64,000 nucleotides of DNA from Cohnella pontilimi (GTDB taxonomy: Bacteria; Bacillota; Bacilli; Paenibacillales; Paenibacillaceae), in assembly GCF_005049045.1 (NCBI RefSeq), contig NZ_SUPK01000005.1, forward strand, positions 124,001 to 188,000, read 5' to 3'. A program made the translations under genes and the position numbers. Of this stretch, positions 18,078-27,383 are shown one piece after another (position 1 is the stretch's first letter; the number at the start of each line of letters is the position of its first letter). The notes under the pieces were generated by a model. That model saw nothing but the letters and a program-made list of their open reading frames with translations, did no database searches and was not told where the DNA came from.

Positions 18078-18110
18078 GGCCGTCCCGCATACCATGGCAG
18101 GACGGCCTTC
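18078..18110. terminator. Bidirectional terminator between the deacetylase gene and pepT
   Basis: GGCCGTCC / GGACGGCC hairpin with a 14-base loop, placed between two convergent genes. T-runs are weak, so efficiency is uncertain. Confidence 0.6.
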
Positions 18111-18117
18111 TCACAAT

Positions 18118-19350
18118 TTAAGCTTTTTGTTCGTACAGCTTTAGGATCTCGACGATCACATCCACGGCTTTCTCCATCGTCTCCACGGAGACGTATTCGA
18201 AACGGCCGTGCCAGTTCTCGCCGCCCGCGAACAGATTCGGTGTCGGCAGTCCCATGTAGGACAGCTGGGACCCGTCCGTGCCGCCGCGGATCGGTTTGAT
18301 GATCGGCTTAATGCCGAGGTTTTCCATCGCTTCATGGGCGATATCGACCACTTCTTTGACGGGCTCGATTTTCTCCCGCATGTTGTAGTATTGATCCTTC
18401 AAGCTTAGCTGGATTCGGTCTTCGCCGTAGACGGATTGGAGCTCGGAGACGATCTCGGTCAACCGGGCCTTCCTGGCATTGAACCGGTCCCGGCTATGGT
18501 CGCGGATCAAATACTGCAATTTTGCATGGTCCACGTCTCCGTTTAAAAGCTGAAGATGATAGAAGCCTTCATAACCTTCCGTATATTCGGGCGCTTCCTG
18601 TGCGGGAAGCTTGCTGCCCAACTCCATGGCGATTTTGACCGCGTTGACCATTTTGCCTTTGGCATAGCCCGGATGTACGACTTTGCCCTGGATTGAGATT
18701 TTGGCTTCCGCGGCGTTGAAGCTTTCGTACTCGAGCTCGCCGAGCTCGCCGCCGTCCAGCGTATACGCGACATTCGCGTTAAAGGCGGCGACGTCGAACT
18801 TGTGCGGGCCTCTGCCGATCTCTTCATCCGGGTTGAAGCAGACGCGGACTTTGCCGTGTTTGATTTCCGGGTGCCGGATGAGGTATTCCATAGCCGTCGT
18901 GATTTCGGCGATGCCCGCCTTATCGTCGGCGCCGAGCAGCGTGGTACCGTCCGTCGTGATGAGCGTGTGGCCGACGTACTTTTTCAAGTCCGGGAACTGC
19001 TCAGGGGACAGAACGATCTGTTGTTCTGGGTTCAACACGATATCTTTGCCGTCGTAGTTGTCTACGATTTGCGGTTTGACGTCCGCTCCGCTGAATTCGG
19101 TCGCGGTGTCCAGGTGGGCGAGAAAGCCGATCGTCGGCACCTGCTTGTCCGTGTTCGAAGGCAGGGTGGCCATGACGTAACCGTTCTCGTCCATCGTCAC
19201 TTCCTCCATGCCGATTGCTTTCAGCTCTTCCGCCAGCATGCGGCCGAGCGTCAGCTGTCCGGGTGTGGAAGGACAGGTTTCGCTGTCGTCATCGGACTTC
19301 GTATCCACCTGCACGTACGATAGGAATCTTTTGATCATCTCTTCTCTCAA
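18118..19350 (-). CDS. pepT: Peptidase T (tripeptide aminopeptidase)
   Basis: A 410-residue M20 metallopeptidase releasing N-terminal residues from tripeptides in the cytoplasm. Zinc and catalytic motifs are present: [32 protein letters not shown], and the C-terminal [31 protein letters not shown]. The start is a TTG at 19350, chosen because AGGAG lies 10 bases upstream and [20 protein letters not shown] aligns over its full length with the known PepT N-terminus; an ATG at 19338 has a poor ribosome site. It is divergent from the DMT permease. Confidence 0.96.
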   Translation of the reverse strand: MREEMIKRFLSYVQVDTKSDDDSETCPSTPGQLTLGRMLAEELKAIGMEEVTMDENGYVMATLPSNTDKQVPTIGFLAHLDTATEFSGADVKPQIVDNYDGKDIVLNPEQQIVLSPEQFPDLKKYVGHTLITTDGTTLLGADDKAGIAEITTAMEYLIRHPEIKHGKVRVCFNPDEEIGRGPHKFDVAAFNANVAYTLDGGELGELEYESFNAAEAKISIQGKVVHPGYAKGKMVNAVKIAMELGSKLPAQEAPEYTEGYEGFYHLQLLNGDVDHAKLQYLIRDHSRDRFNARKARLTEIVSELQSVYGEDRIQLSLKDQYYNMREKIEPVKEVVDIAHEAMENLGIKPIIKPIRGGTDGSQLSYMGLPTPNLFAGGENWHGRFEYVSVETMEKAVDVIVEILKLYEQKA

Positions 19351-19453
19351 AGGGTCTTCATCTCCTAGAAATCATTTTCACCAATCAAGAATGCTGCAAG
19401 TTATACTAAGAATAGTCTAAACGGAATCATAACATAGGAAGAAGGAAATTTCT

Positions 19454-20359
19454 TTGCCTCGACTCGTGTATGGCGCGCTTATTTTGCTTAGTCTCATTTG
19501 GGGCGGTTCGTTCTATTTCATCAAAATGCTGTTGGAGGATTTCGGCCCGTGGAGTATCGCGTTTTTGCGGTCTGCTGCAGGACTCGCGGTGGTCGTAATC
19601 ATCATGCTGGTTCTCCGTAAACCGTTCGGGTTCCGGACGGTTCCGTGGATCCCTATGGCGATCATGGCCACGATCAATACCGCGATTCCGTGGGCGCTGA
19701 TCGGTACCGGAGAGACCCGGCTGACCAGCAGCATCGCCTCGATCTTGAACGCGACGACTCCGGCGTGGACGATCGTGGTCGGCATGCTGTTCTTCAAAAA
19801 CAAATCCAACCGCAATCAGTGGCTTGGGCTGGCGCTGGCTACGGTCGGACTTCTCGTGCTGCTCGGCATTACGCCGGGATCCGTCGGCTCGGTGAACTTG
19901 CTCGGAGCGGCCCTTTTGCTGTGCGCTTCGTTCTGTTATGGCGTCGGATCGCAGCTATCCAAGCGATTGCAGGTCTCGATGTATCAAGTCACGTTCGGCA
20001 CGCTGCTCACATGCTCGGTAGTGAGCGGAATTATGGCGTTTGCCACGGAACAGGTTCCGCTCCACCGGCTCACGTCCGTGTCCGTCTACCCAATGGTGAT
20101 TGGCCTTGGTGTGTTTGGTTCCGGTTTTGCTTACATTCTGTACTATTACATGGTGCAAAAAGGAAGCCCAGAATTCGCGTCCATGGTGACGTACCTCGTG
20201 CCGTGCACGGCGCTCATTTGGGGATACAGCCTGCTGGGAGAGCATATCGGCTGGAATTTAATTGTCGGACTATTCATCATCCTGTGCGGTGTGTTCCTGG
20301 CGGGCAGGAAACCGGTAAAAGCCCGGGTACCATCAGTGGAATCTTCAAAAAGCGCTTGA
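19454..20359 (+). CDS. EamA/DMT-family permease
   Basis: A 301-residue, 10-TM transporter built from two EamA repeats (first IWGGSFYFIKMLLEDFGPWSIAFLR, second from about residue 148). Substrates of this family are often amino acids or metabolites; this one is unknown. TTG start with AAGGA at good spacing. Its TGA stop overlaps the -35 box of the MerR-type promoter that follows. Confidence 0.87.
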   Translation: MPRLVYGALILLSLIWGGSFYFIKMLLEDFGPWSIAFLRSAAGLAVVVIIMLVLRKPFGFRTVPWIPMAIMATINTAIPWALIGTGETRLTSSIASILNATTPAWTIVVGMLFFKNKSNRNQWLGLALATVGLLVLLGITPGSVGSVNLLGAALLLCASFCYGVGSQLSKRLQVSMYQVTFGTLLTCSVVSGIMAFATEQVPLHRLTSVSVYPMVIGLGVFGSGFAYILYYYMVQKGSPEFASMVTYLVPCTALIWGYSLLGEHIGWNLIVGLFIILCGVFLAGRKPVKARVPSVESSKSA

Positions 20360-20386
20360 CTTAGAGTCAGCTCTAACCGATACAAT
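20356..20386 (+). promoter_or_regulatory. MerR-type promoter with 19-bp spacer and operator
   Basis: TTGACT (20356-20361) and TACAAT (20381-20386) are 19 bp apart, the stretched spacing that MerR activators untwist. The spacer holds the palindrome TTAGAG-TCAG-CTCTAA (20361-20376). It sits directly upstream of a truncated merR-like gene, as expected for autoregulation. Confidence 0.88.
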
Positions 20387-20469
20387 GGCGGCTTAGTGAG
20401 CCCAACACCAAATTTGCCGTGAAGGAATCGACTCACGACAAGCTCACAGTTCTTGAGGAGGAATGCCGC

Positions 20470-20744
20470 ATGTTGAATAGATCATTCACAGCTTGAAGCA
20501 AACCGGAATGAGCCTCGAGGACATTGCAGCTATTACCGAAGACGGCTGTCTGTTGTCAACGGCTGAACGGCATCCCTCCGAACTCAAGGCCGCGCTGAGC
20601 AAAAGAATGGATTTGCTGAACCGCCATATATCCCGCTTGGACGAACAAATACGGCAACTGGAGACGGTCAAAGCGCTCGCCCGGCAAAAAACGGCTTACT
20701 ACTCTGCAGTTTTGGATGGGAACACCGATTCGGACCGATCCTGA
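20470..20744 (+). pseudogene. MerR-family regulator remnant lacking its DNA-binding domain
   Basis: An intact TGAGGAGG ribosome site is followed by ATG (20470), but that frame ends after eight codons. In the next frame, from 20481, IIHSLKQTGMSLEDIAAI and a dimerisation coiled coil (ERHPSELKAALSKRMDLLNRHISRLDEQIRQLE) match the middle and C-terminus of MerR regulators. The N-terminal winged helix (about 50 residues) is missing, so an internal deletion is the simplest reading. A TTG at 20493 could still give an 83-residue coiled-coil protein that might interfere with related MerR proteins. Confidence 0.75.
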
Positions 20745-21226
20745 AAATGTTTTCGCAGGTATCGGAACAACTGGACATGAATGGTGGTCATCACCAAGTA
20801 CATACAAAAGGAATGCATAAGATTCCATTTCTTGAAAGTGAACACATGACATTGAACGGACAGCCATTCGTAACCGACGCAAAACAGGGACCAGCCGATA
20901 ATCCACGCTGTGAACCAAAGTCCTTTCGGGTCCAGCTTGTCGTACAAATACACGCACAACAGCGCATAAGGCGCGTATAAGAAGTAACTGAAAAAATCCA
21001 TCCACTCATAGGTGGGCCGGTCATTAATGTCATACATATCCACAGGCGGAATTGCGATCGCATGGTCCATCATGATGGCCGCCGATACGCAAAACATCAC
21101 GATCAAGATGGAGATCGAGTGGGGATAACGAACCGGCGCAAAAAACACCCATGCAAATCCCAGCAACGAATTCAGGATGATGAACCACTCATTGGCGTCA
21201 AACCGTGCGGGCGGATATAGAAACAT
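20699..21226 (-). CDS. Multi-pass membrane protein, CBO0543-like (second of a pair)
   Basis: A 175-residue protein with about five hydrophobic segments and the C-terminal pattern GYEWLSVQCHVFTFKKWNLMHSFCMYLV, reminiscent of the CBO0543 membrane family of Bacillales. Function unknown. Its ATG lies one base after the TAG of the upstream gene, so translation is coupled. Its 3' end overlaps the 3' end of the convergent merR remnant by 46 bp, consistent with loss of selection on the latter. Confidence 0.72.
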   Translation of the reverse strand: MFLYPPARFDANEWFIILNSLLGFAWVFFAPVRYPHSISILIVMFCVSAAIMMDHAIAIPPVDMYDINDRPTYEWMDFFSYFLYAPYALLCVYLYDKLDPKGLWFTAWIIGWSLFCVGYEWLSVQCHVFTFKKWNLMHSFCMYLVMTTIHVQLFRYLRKHFQDRSESVFPSKTAE

Positions 21227-21227
21227 G

Positions 21228-21692
21228 CTAAGCCATTTCCTTTCTCAGCCGGCTCCGGAACCATAGCCAGGAGTAATGAACGAGCAAAAACAGGACGAGC
21301 CATTCGATCGGAGACCACCAAAATTTCCAACGTTCATACGAAAAAAGGTCAAGGTTCACAGTGAGATATTCCAGCCCTGTGAGCAGAAGGATACCGAACG
21401 GCAGCCAGACCCATTTTTGATACGGGCGCCGCACCACCATACGATCGAAATAATACACGATCAACAAAGGGATCAGCACCACTCTCTCGAACACGATCGT
21501 CCAATAAAACGGTAACCGATCCGCGAAACGGAACAGATGCAAGTTGACGGTGGTGATGGTGACGAAATTATGATGAATGATCAAGATGATCATCCACAGG
21601 AACAAAATTTCGAAGATGTGCAGGTTTTTCTTGGTCACCGCATAAGTGATGCCGACGATCATCGTAAGAGAGAAGAAGATGGATAAGACCAT
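21228..21692 (-). CDS. Multi-pass membrane protein, CBO0543-like (first of a pair)
   Basis: A 154-residue protein with four to five TM helices. Its C-terminal half, GLEYLTVNLDLFSYERWKFWWSPIEWLVLF, has the same layout (E, hydrophobic stretch, Y/K-x-W, small TM) as the following gene, so the two look like diverged paralogues. Function unknown. The start has GGAGG upstream on the minus strand. Confidence 0.75.
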   Translation of the reverse strand: MVLSIFFSLTMIVGITYAVTKKNLHIFEILFLWMIILIIHHNFVTITTVNLHLFRFADRLPFYWTIVFERVVLIPLLIVYYFDRMVVRRPYQKWVWLPFGILLLTGLEYLTVNLDLFSYERWKFWWSPIEWLVLFLLVHYSWLWFRSRLRKEMA

Positions 21693-21859
21693 GCTGCATC
21701 CTCCGAAGTCAGCTTGCTATCGCCTAGAATTCCCATTCGCAAAAGAAGCCTATTCCAAAATTGTTCCATTGCGAGTCATTTCGCCAAAACTTCCTATTGC
21801 TTCCATTTCATGAAAACGCTAACATAAAGATACCTAGCCTAATTCGTGAGGTGATGAAG

Positions 21860-22348
21860 TTGGGCACCCGTCTGTTATCGGAGTACTTGATTAAAAACTG
21901 TTATCCAGAGATCCGGTATGTGCGCATTCACACGACAGCCAAAAACACCGCCGTCATATACGCCTGGAATGAAGACCTGAAGTTGACCGACCCGGAAATT
22001 ACCCGGTTGAAAAGGTTCGCCGCCGGCTATCTTTCGCCTTATGTATGCTTCACAGTCAAAGAATACCGGATGATCCGAACGGATCAGGTACCGCCTGTCT
22101 ACGATTTGCCCGAGCACATTATGGAAGCTGCGATGAGCCGCAATCTCGATCAACATAGGATCCTGGCGGTTATCAACCGGATGCTGTCGAACGGAGAATT
22201 GACGTTTATGAAATATGATTGGCAGACGGGGATTATCCATTTCGACCTGACGGTCAAACACAAAGTGACCGATATTGAAAAAGACTTGATTCGCCAATAC
22301 TTGTATGAGCTCATTCCTTTGGGCTCCCGTTTTGCGCTCGACTACTGA
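21860..22348 (+). CDS. Conserved hypothetical protein
   Basis: A 162-residue soluble protein with no signal peptide or TM helix. It is rich in charged and aromatic residues (KNCYPEIRYVRIHTTAKNTAVIYAWNEDLKLTD, LPEHIMEAAMSRNLDQHRI). I do not recognise the family. The start is decided by the ribosome site AGGTGAT: TTG at 21860 lies four bases beyond it, the optimal distance, whereas ATG 21854 overlaps the site itself. It is followed by a terminator. Confidence 0.7.
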   Translation: MGTRLLSEYLIKNCYPEIRYVRIHTTAKNTAVIYAWNEDLKLTDPEITRLKRFAAGYLSPYVCFTVKEYRMIRTDQVPPVYDLPEHIMEAAMSRNLDQHRILAVINRMLSNGELTFMKYDWQTGIIHFDLTVKHKVTDIEKDLIRQYLYELIPLGSRFALDY

Positions 22349-22366
22349 CTTGAACTTCACACGCGT

Positions 22367-22399
22367 AAGGCCTCCGCGGAATGCGGGGGCCTTATTTCA
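22367..22399 (+). terminator. Rho-independent terminator
   Basis: AAGGCCTCCGC / GCGGGGGCCTT stem followed by ATTT, ending the hypothetical gene and insulating the germination operon. Confidence 0.8.
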
Positions 22400-22476
22400 T
22401 GCTTCGGTCAACTGTGCGCATAAAGTAAGCCAGGAACTGGGAGAGTAAAGGGAAAAAGTGCTGCCGAGGTTTTCAG

Positions 22477-23994
22477 ATGTTCAAAAACAGAGGCTCGTCA
22501 TTCCAACTTGGGGAACGATTGAAGTGGTTGAAAAATCACTTTTCTCATACCTCCGACGTCATCTATCACGATTTCGTTGCGGGGCCGGGCGTCGCATGTG
22601 CGCTTGTTCATTTAAAAGGAATGGTCGACCTGGCGGCCATAGAGCAAAGCGTCCTAAAAGTGATTTCTTCGATGGACCCTTCTATGTCCCAACGAGAGTT
22701 CGCAGAGCGGCTTCTCGACCATAAGGAACTTCCGATTCAGCAGCAAAGTGTGAAAGAGACGATGGAAGATGCCGCGAAAGGAGTTTTGGACGGACAAGCG
22801 CTGCTGCTCATCGACCGCGAACGCCGCTTGCTGGCGTTGACGGTTGCCTCTTTCGAAAAACGTTCGATCCAGGAAGCGCCCAATGAGTCGGTCATTCGGG
22901 GACCGAGGGAAGCGTTTATTGAAGATTTGGACACGAATATAACCCTAATGCGCCGTAGATTGAAATCGGAACTTTTAAAAACCGAACTGTATCATATCGG
23001 AGAGAGAACCGAAACCGCCGTCGCCCTTCTGTATCTGGAGGACGTTTGCAGCCCCCAACTGCTGGATGAAATGAAGCGCCGTCTGAAAAACATCGATGTC
23101 GACGGTGTGTTGGGATCGAGCTATTTGGAGGAAATGATCGACGATAACCCGTACAGTCCGTTTCCTCAAATGCAGTACACCGAGCGTCCAGACGTGGTAG
23201 CCGCCTCACTGCTGGAAGGGCGGATTGCTGTATTCGTGAACGGCACACCCATTGTCATTCTGGCTCCGGTCACGATGTTCATGCTCATTCAGTCGGCTGA
23301 AGACTATTATCAGCGGTACACTTCCTCCAGCTGGCTTCGCATAATCCGCTACTTTTTCCTCTTCGCTTCGTTATTAATGCCTTCCATTTACATCGCGGTC
23401 ACCACCTTCCACGCGGACATGATCCCGGAGCGGCTTCTGATGACGATCGCCGCTTCCAGGGAAGTTGTACCGTTTCCCGCACTGGTGGAGGCGTTTATCA
23501 TGGAGCTTTCCTTCGAAGCGCTGCGCGAAGCGACGCTTCGAATTCCGAAAGCGATCGGGCAGTCGGTGTCGATCATCGGCGCGCTCATTATCGGCACGGC
23601 GGCGGTCGATGCCGGAATCGTGTCGGCAGCGATGGTCATCATCGTGTCCTTGACCGGTATCTCGTCTTACATCATTCCGCACTTTGACCTGAGTCTCGCT
23701 TTCCGGCTGCTGCGTTTCCCGTTTATGATTTTGGCCGGGATCTTCGGCTTGTTCGGCATCGTCTGCGGCATGATTTTGATTTACCTTCATCTACTCGAGC
23801 TTCGCTCCTTCGGCGTGCCTTATTTGGCTCCGTTCGCGCCCGTTCATCTAAAAGATATTAAAGATAGTGTGGTCCGGGCTCCATGGTGGGCGATGATTAC
23901 GCGTCCGAGTTTCTTCGGCCTTCCCGGCAGGCGCCGGATGGCCTCCCGCAAATGGATGCAGGCACGGGGGAAAGATGGGGGAAATCAGGGATGA
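22477..23994 (+). CDS. Spore germinant receptor subunit A (GerAA family)
   Basis: A 505-residue A subunit. A soluble N-terminal half contains the family hallmark ESVIRGPREAFIEDLDTNITLMRRRL (about residues 135-160), followed by five to six TM helices (about 285-460) and a basic C-terminal tail. It acts with B and C subunits in the inner spore membrane to sense germinants. It is the first gene of an A-C-small-B operon and its stop overlaps the C-subunit start (ATGA). A forespore sigma-G promoter would be expected upstream but I could not place one convincingly. Confidence 0.94.
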   Translation: MFKNRGSSFQLGERLKWLKNHFSHTSDVIYHDFVAGPGVACALVHLKGMVDLAAIEQSVLKVISSMDPSMSQREFAERLLDHKELPIQQQSVKETMEDAAKGVLDGQALLLIDRERRLLALTVASFEKRSIQEAPNESVIRGPREAFIEDLDTNITLMRRRLKSELLKTELYHIGERTETAVALLYLEDVCSPQLLDEMKRRLKNIDVDGVLGSSYLEEMIDDNPYSPFPQMQYTERPDVVAASLLEGRIAVFVNGTPIVILAPVTMFMLIQSAEDYYQRYTSSSWLRIIRYFFLFASLLMPSIYIAVTTFHADMIPERLLMTIAASREVVPFPALVEAFIMELSFEALREATLRIPKAIGQSVSIIGALIIGTAAVDAGIVSAAMVIIVSLTGISSYIIPHFDLSLAFRLLRFPFMILAGIFGLFGIVCGMILIYLHLLELRSFGVPYLAPFAPVHLKDIKDSVVRAPWWAMITRPSFFGLPGRRRMASRKWMQARGKDGGNQG

Positions 23995-25196
23995 AAGCCG
24001 CCCGCAGATTCGCTTTTACCTTGCTTATCGGAGTGTTCCTTCTGCAGACAGGCTGCTGGTCGGCTGTGGAACTAAACGAGAGGGCTTTTGCCCGGGTGAT
24101 GCTGATCGACCAAATGGAAGAGGGGATCGAATTGACGCTGGGGTTTCCGCTCCCCAACCGCCTGCCAAGTCAGGCGGGCGGAGGAGGCGGAGGAGGCGGC
24201 GGCAATTCCGAAAACGAGCCGTTTACATACGTAACCAAAACATCCTCGAATCTCGCAGATGCCTACCGGCAAATTCAAACGGATCTGCCCCGCAGAATTA
24301 CTTTCGGGCAGCTGCGGAATATCGTGATCGGCAGACATCTTGCCGAAAACGGGCTGGAATCGTTCGTGGATTTTATGGCCCGCATTCCGAACATTCATAT
24401 CAATGCCAATTTATTTATGACCGAAGGAAGAGTGATGCAAATCACGAAATTCCCGGTCTTATTCGAGAAGTTTCCGACAGATATTTTGGCGAGATACGCG
24501 AAAAATCAGCTTACCGTCACAGTCACGATGAAAGACCTTCTGGACTCTCTTTACCATGGAGGAGACTTTGTGGTGCCCCTGCTTGTATTCGGAAGGCAAG
24601 GCACAACCGAAGTGAAGCCCGACGAGAAGTGGATGAGCACGAACGGTGCCGCGCTGCTCCGCAGCGGTCGGCTGGTGGGTACTTTGACTTCCGAAGAATC
24701 GCGAGGTGCTATGTGGATCATGGGGAAGGTCGAGAATACCGAGGTCGATGTGGCATCCCCTGCGGACGGCAAAAATATAAGTTTCTTCATTGAAAGTGCG
24801 GGAACCCGTATCCGTTCCGAACTGAGCGGCGGCCATATCCGAATTCACATCACATGCAAGGGGGACGCCAGGGCCATTTTGAGCAATTCAAACATCAATC
24901 TGACGGACCCCCGTCAGTTGCGCCAGGTAGAGCGAGCTCTAGAAAATGAATTGAAAGAGAGGATCCGAATGACGATTGAAAAAGTCGGACAATCGCGGAC
25001 GGACGCCTTTCAACTGGGCCGTTACGTGGAATGGCGGTATCCGCGGCAATGGAATTCGATTCAGCCCGAATGGAGACGCCGATTAGCCACCGACGTCGAA
25101 GTGGAACCTCATGTCAAGATTCGGATCATATCTTTCGGGGGCGCACGTAAACCGGAGTGGAACCGTATCATTCCAAATCGAGGAGCAACGTCATGA
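23991..25196 (+). CDS. Spore germinant receptor subunit C, lipoprotein (GerAC family)
   Basis: A 401-residue lipoprotein. Signal peptide with lipobox LLQTGCW (Cys about residue 20) and the family start CWSAVELNERAFARVMLID. The N-terminal domain carries LPRRITFGQLRNIVIG and the C-terminal domain has the usual long helix (ALENELKERIRMTIEK). A run of nine Gly (about residues 64-72, bases 24178-24204) interrupts the first domain and is unusual. ATG 23991 overlaps the gerA-type stop; a longer frame from 23883 lies inside the upstream gene and is rejected. Confidence 0.93.
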   Translation: MKAARRFAFTLLIGVFLLQTGCWSAVELNERAFARVMLIDQMEEGIELTLGFPLPNRLPSQAGGGGGGGGGNSENEPFTYVTKTSSNLADAYRQIQTDLPRRITFGQLRNIVIGRHLAENGLESFVDFMARIPNIHINANLFMTEGRVMQITKFPVLFEKFPTDILARYAKNQLTVTVTMKDLLDSLYHGGDFVVPLLVFGRQGTTEVKPDEKWMSTNGAALLRSGRLVGTLTSEESRGAMWIMGKVENTEVDVASPADGKNISFFIESAGTRIRSELSGGHIRIHITCKGDARAILSNSNINLTDPRQLRQVERALENELKERIRMTIEKVGQSRTDAFQLGRYVEWRYPRQWNSIQPEWRRRLATDVEVEPHVKIRIISFGGARKPEWNRIIPNRGATS

Positions 25197-25420
25197 TCGG
25201 CATCGCGGCAATATTTCTGCTCATTGGTTACATGGAATGGGCTTACTTGCGCAGGGAGCGGAAGTCCAAGCGGACCGTTCGGATTGTCATCGGGCTGGAT
25301 GTTATGCTCATAATTTGCTCGGAGGCGGTTTACTTCACTCGAAACGCAGATGTGACGGCGGGCATGATCCTCAATGCTCTTTTTACGCCGATTCAGCGTT
25401 TATTGTTCGTCGGGACATAA
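25193..25420 (+). CDS. Small membrane protein of the germination operon
   Basis: A 75-residue protein with an N-terminal TM helix (IGIAAIFLLIGYMEWAYL), a basic loop (RRERKSKRTVR) and a second hydrophobic segment. It overlaps the C-subunit stop as ATGA and lies 12 bp before the B subunit, so it belongs to the operon. Small two-TM 'D' subunits occur in some ger operons and modulate receptor function; this one could be such a subunit, though I see no diagnostic motif. Confidence 0.82.
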   Translation: MIGIAAIFLLIGYMEWAYLRRERKSKRTVRIVIGLDVMLIICSEAVYFTRNADVTAGMILNALFTPIQRLLFVGT

Positions 25421-25432
25421 GGAGGCTAAGAC

Positions 25433-26533
25433 ATGGGGAGAATCACTCAGCTGCAAGTTTACATGTTGTTTTCCCAATTTTTGTACTCGACGGCGATCGG
25501 TTTTTTTGTCAGCCATTTGGTGAGACAAGCCCGATTTATGGTGTGGGTTTCCGTGCTGCTTGGCGCGGCGATCGGGTTATTGATCACCTATTTCGCTTAT
25601 CGGCTATCCATAAGGAGGCCGGACCAAACGTTGGGACAATACGGTTCGCAAATTGTCGGCCGGTGGGTCCACTATCCGCTCATGGCAGCGGTGATTGCGG
25701 TAAATTTGTACGCTGCGGCGTTCATTACCCGGCAGGTGATCGACTTTATCGTGATCAATTTCCTGCCGGACACACCGCATTGGGCGGTGGCGCTTTTGTT
25801 CGGTTTTTGTGTCGCACGCGGCGTACGCTCCGGACCGGTAACCGTTTTCCGCAGCGCACAAGGTTTGTTTTTACTAAGCGTGGCTGCCACGCTGACCTTC
25901 CCGTTATTTATATCCAATCAAATAGACACGGATATGGCCATCGCTTTTATTACGTGGTTTGAACCCGCAGGCATTTGGAACGGAACCGTTATCGTTGCGG
26001 CCATCTTTTCGGAGATGGCGTTTATCATTTATTTTTTCCCTTATATCACGAAACGGAAATCGATGATGAAATCGTTGAGTTGGGCAACCGTGACGGCTGC
26101 ACTCGTGGTGCTGATGAACGCGATTCCGACCATTATGCTGTTCGGGCCTGAGCTTACTGCGAATTTGACCTACCCTACACTTGAAGTCATCCGGTTTATA
26201 CGGGCGGGAACGTTTCTCGAAAATCTGGATCCTCTGTTGATTATCTTCTGGTTATTCACCACGTTTCTGAAAATCGCCATTTTTACGCTCACCGCCTCAA
26301 TTGCCTTGACGCACACGATGAAAATGGATAACTCCAAATCGTTTTCATCGATGCTCACCGCCGCGGTGTTTGTGTTTTCGATTTATTTGTTTCCGACCGC
26401 TGCCCATGTGGAGCGGATCGCGGTTGAAAGCGAAGCGACTTTTCTGTTACTGCCGAATATCGTCCCGGTGATGTATTTGACAGTGGACTGGCTGCGGTCG
26501 CTTGCCAAACCTTCCGCGCATAAGGCACAATAA
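25433..26533 (+). CDS. Spore germinant receptor subunit B, permease-like (GerAB family)
   Basis: A 366-residue, 10-TM protein of the APC-superfamily spore germination permeases (ITQLQVYMLFSQFLYSTAIGF at the N-terminus, QTLGQYGSQIVGRW in the first cytoplasmic loop). The B subunit is the germinant-binding channel. AAGGAGG ribosome site. It is the last gene of the operon; no terminator is evident before the dioxygenase gene 42 bp downstream. Confidence 0.93.
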   Translation: MGRITQLQVYMLFSQFLYSTAIGFFVSHLVRQARFMVWVSVLLGAAIGLLITYFAYRLSIRRPDQTLGQYGSQIVGRWVHYPLMAAVIAVNLYAAAFITRQVIDFIVINFLPDTPHWAVALLFGFCVARGVRSGPVTVFRSAQGLFLLSVAATLTFPLFISNQIDTDMAIAFITWFEPAGIWNGTVIVAAIFSEMAFIIYFFPYITKRKSMMKSLSWATVTAALVVLMNAIPTIMLFGPELTANLTYPTLEVIRFIRAGTFLENLDPLLIIFWLFTTFLKIAIFTLTASIALTHTMKMDNSKSFSSMLTAAVFVFSIYLFPTAAHVERIAVESEATFLLLPNIVPVMYLTVDWLRSLAKPSAHKAQ

Positions 26534-26575
26534 ACGCGAAGCGATACGATAATGTCCATTTGGAGGCGTTAAATC

Positions 26576-27355
26576 ATGATTCCTTCCTTGTTTGTCGCCC
26601 ACGGCTCGCCGATGGTGGCGATCGAAGATAGTGAGTACGCGCGGTTTTTGGATCAATTTGGCCCTGCGTTTCCGCGACCCCAAGCGATCGTGATTTTTTC
26701 TGCTCATTGGGAAAGCGGCGTTCAGATGGTGAGCGAGATCGACGAGTATTCCACGATTTACGACTTCGGGGGATTTCCAGAGGAGCTATACCGGATTCAA
26801 TATCCGGCCAAGGGCGATAAGGCGTTATCTTCGGAGATCGGCCGGCTGTTTACGGAGAACGGTATTTCTTATGAGATGGAGAAAAGACGAGGTTTGGACC
26901 ACGGTTCATGGACGATATTGCGCCGGATGTACCCCGATGCGGACATTCCGGTCATTGCCATGTCGGTCAACCCGGAATTGTCGCCGGCGGAGCAGTACCG
27001 AATCGGTCGGGCGCTGGCGCCGCTGCGGGAGAAGGATGTGCTGATTATCGGCAGCGGAGTCACCGTGCACAATTTCGGCCTGTTCGGCGTACGGGATAGA
27101 GCCGCTGTCAAAGCTTTGGCGGACGGTTTCGAAAACTGGCTTCAGGAACATCTGATGAAGTGGGATTTGGATTCGCTGTTTCGTTATGAGACGCTGGCAC
27201 CTTACGGCACGGTGGCGGTGCCGCCGCAAGCGAAGGAGCATTTCGTTCCGATCTTTTACGCCATGGGAGCCGCTGATGCGGTGCGCACAACGAAGGCTCT
27301 TCACCAGAGCCTCATGATGGACATGTTTACGAATACGGTCTATCAGTTCGGCTGA
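26576..27355 (+). CDS. Class III extradiol ring-cleavage dioxygenase (DODA/LigB family)
   Basis: A 259-residue non-haem iron or zinc enzyme of the YgiD/DODA type. His and acidic ligands appear in VAHGSPM (residues 7-13), IFSAHWES (about 40-47), RGLDHGSW (about 103-110) and GSGVTVHNFG (about 159-168). Family members open catechol rings such as DOPA or aromatic pollutants. No aromatic pathway genes are nearby, so the substrate is unknown. GGAGG ribosome site. Confidence 0.88.
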   Translation: MIPSLFVAHGSPMVAIEDSEYARFLDQFGPAFPRPQAIVIFSAHWESGVQMVSEIDEYSTIYDFGGFPEELYRIQYPAKGDKALSSEIGRLFTENGISYEMEKRRGLDHGSWTILRRMYPDADIPVIAMSVNPELSPAEQYRIGRALAPLREKDVLIIGSGVTVHNFGLFGVRDRAAVKALADGFENWLQEHLMKWDLDSLFRYETLAPYGTVAVPPQAKEHFVPIFYAMGAADAVRTTKALHQSLMMDMFTNTVYQFG

Positions 27356-27383
27356 TCGGCGGTGCTGAAAGGGAATCTCAAAC

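Noticed and set aside
22400-22476. Sigma-G promoter for the germination operon
   Set aside because: A CATAAAG-like -10 candidate exists but no convincing -35 at the right distance, so it is not called.
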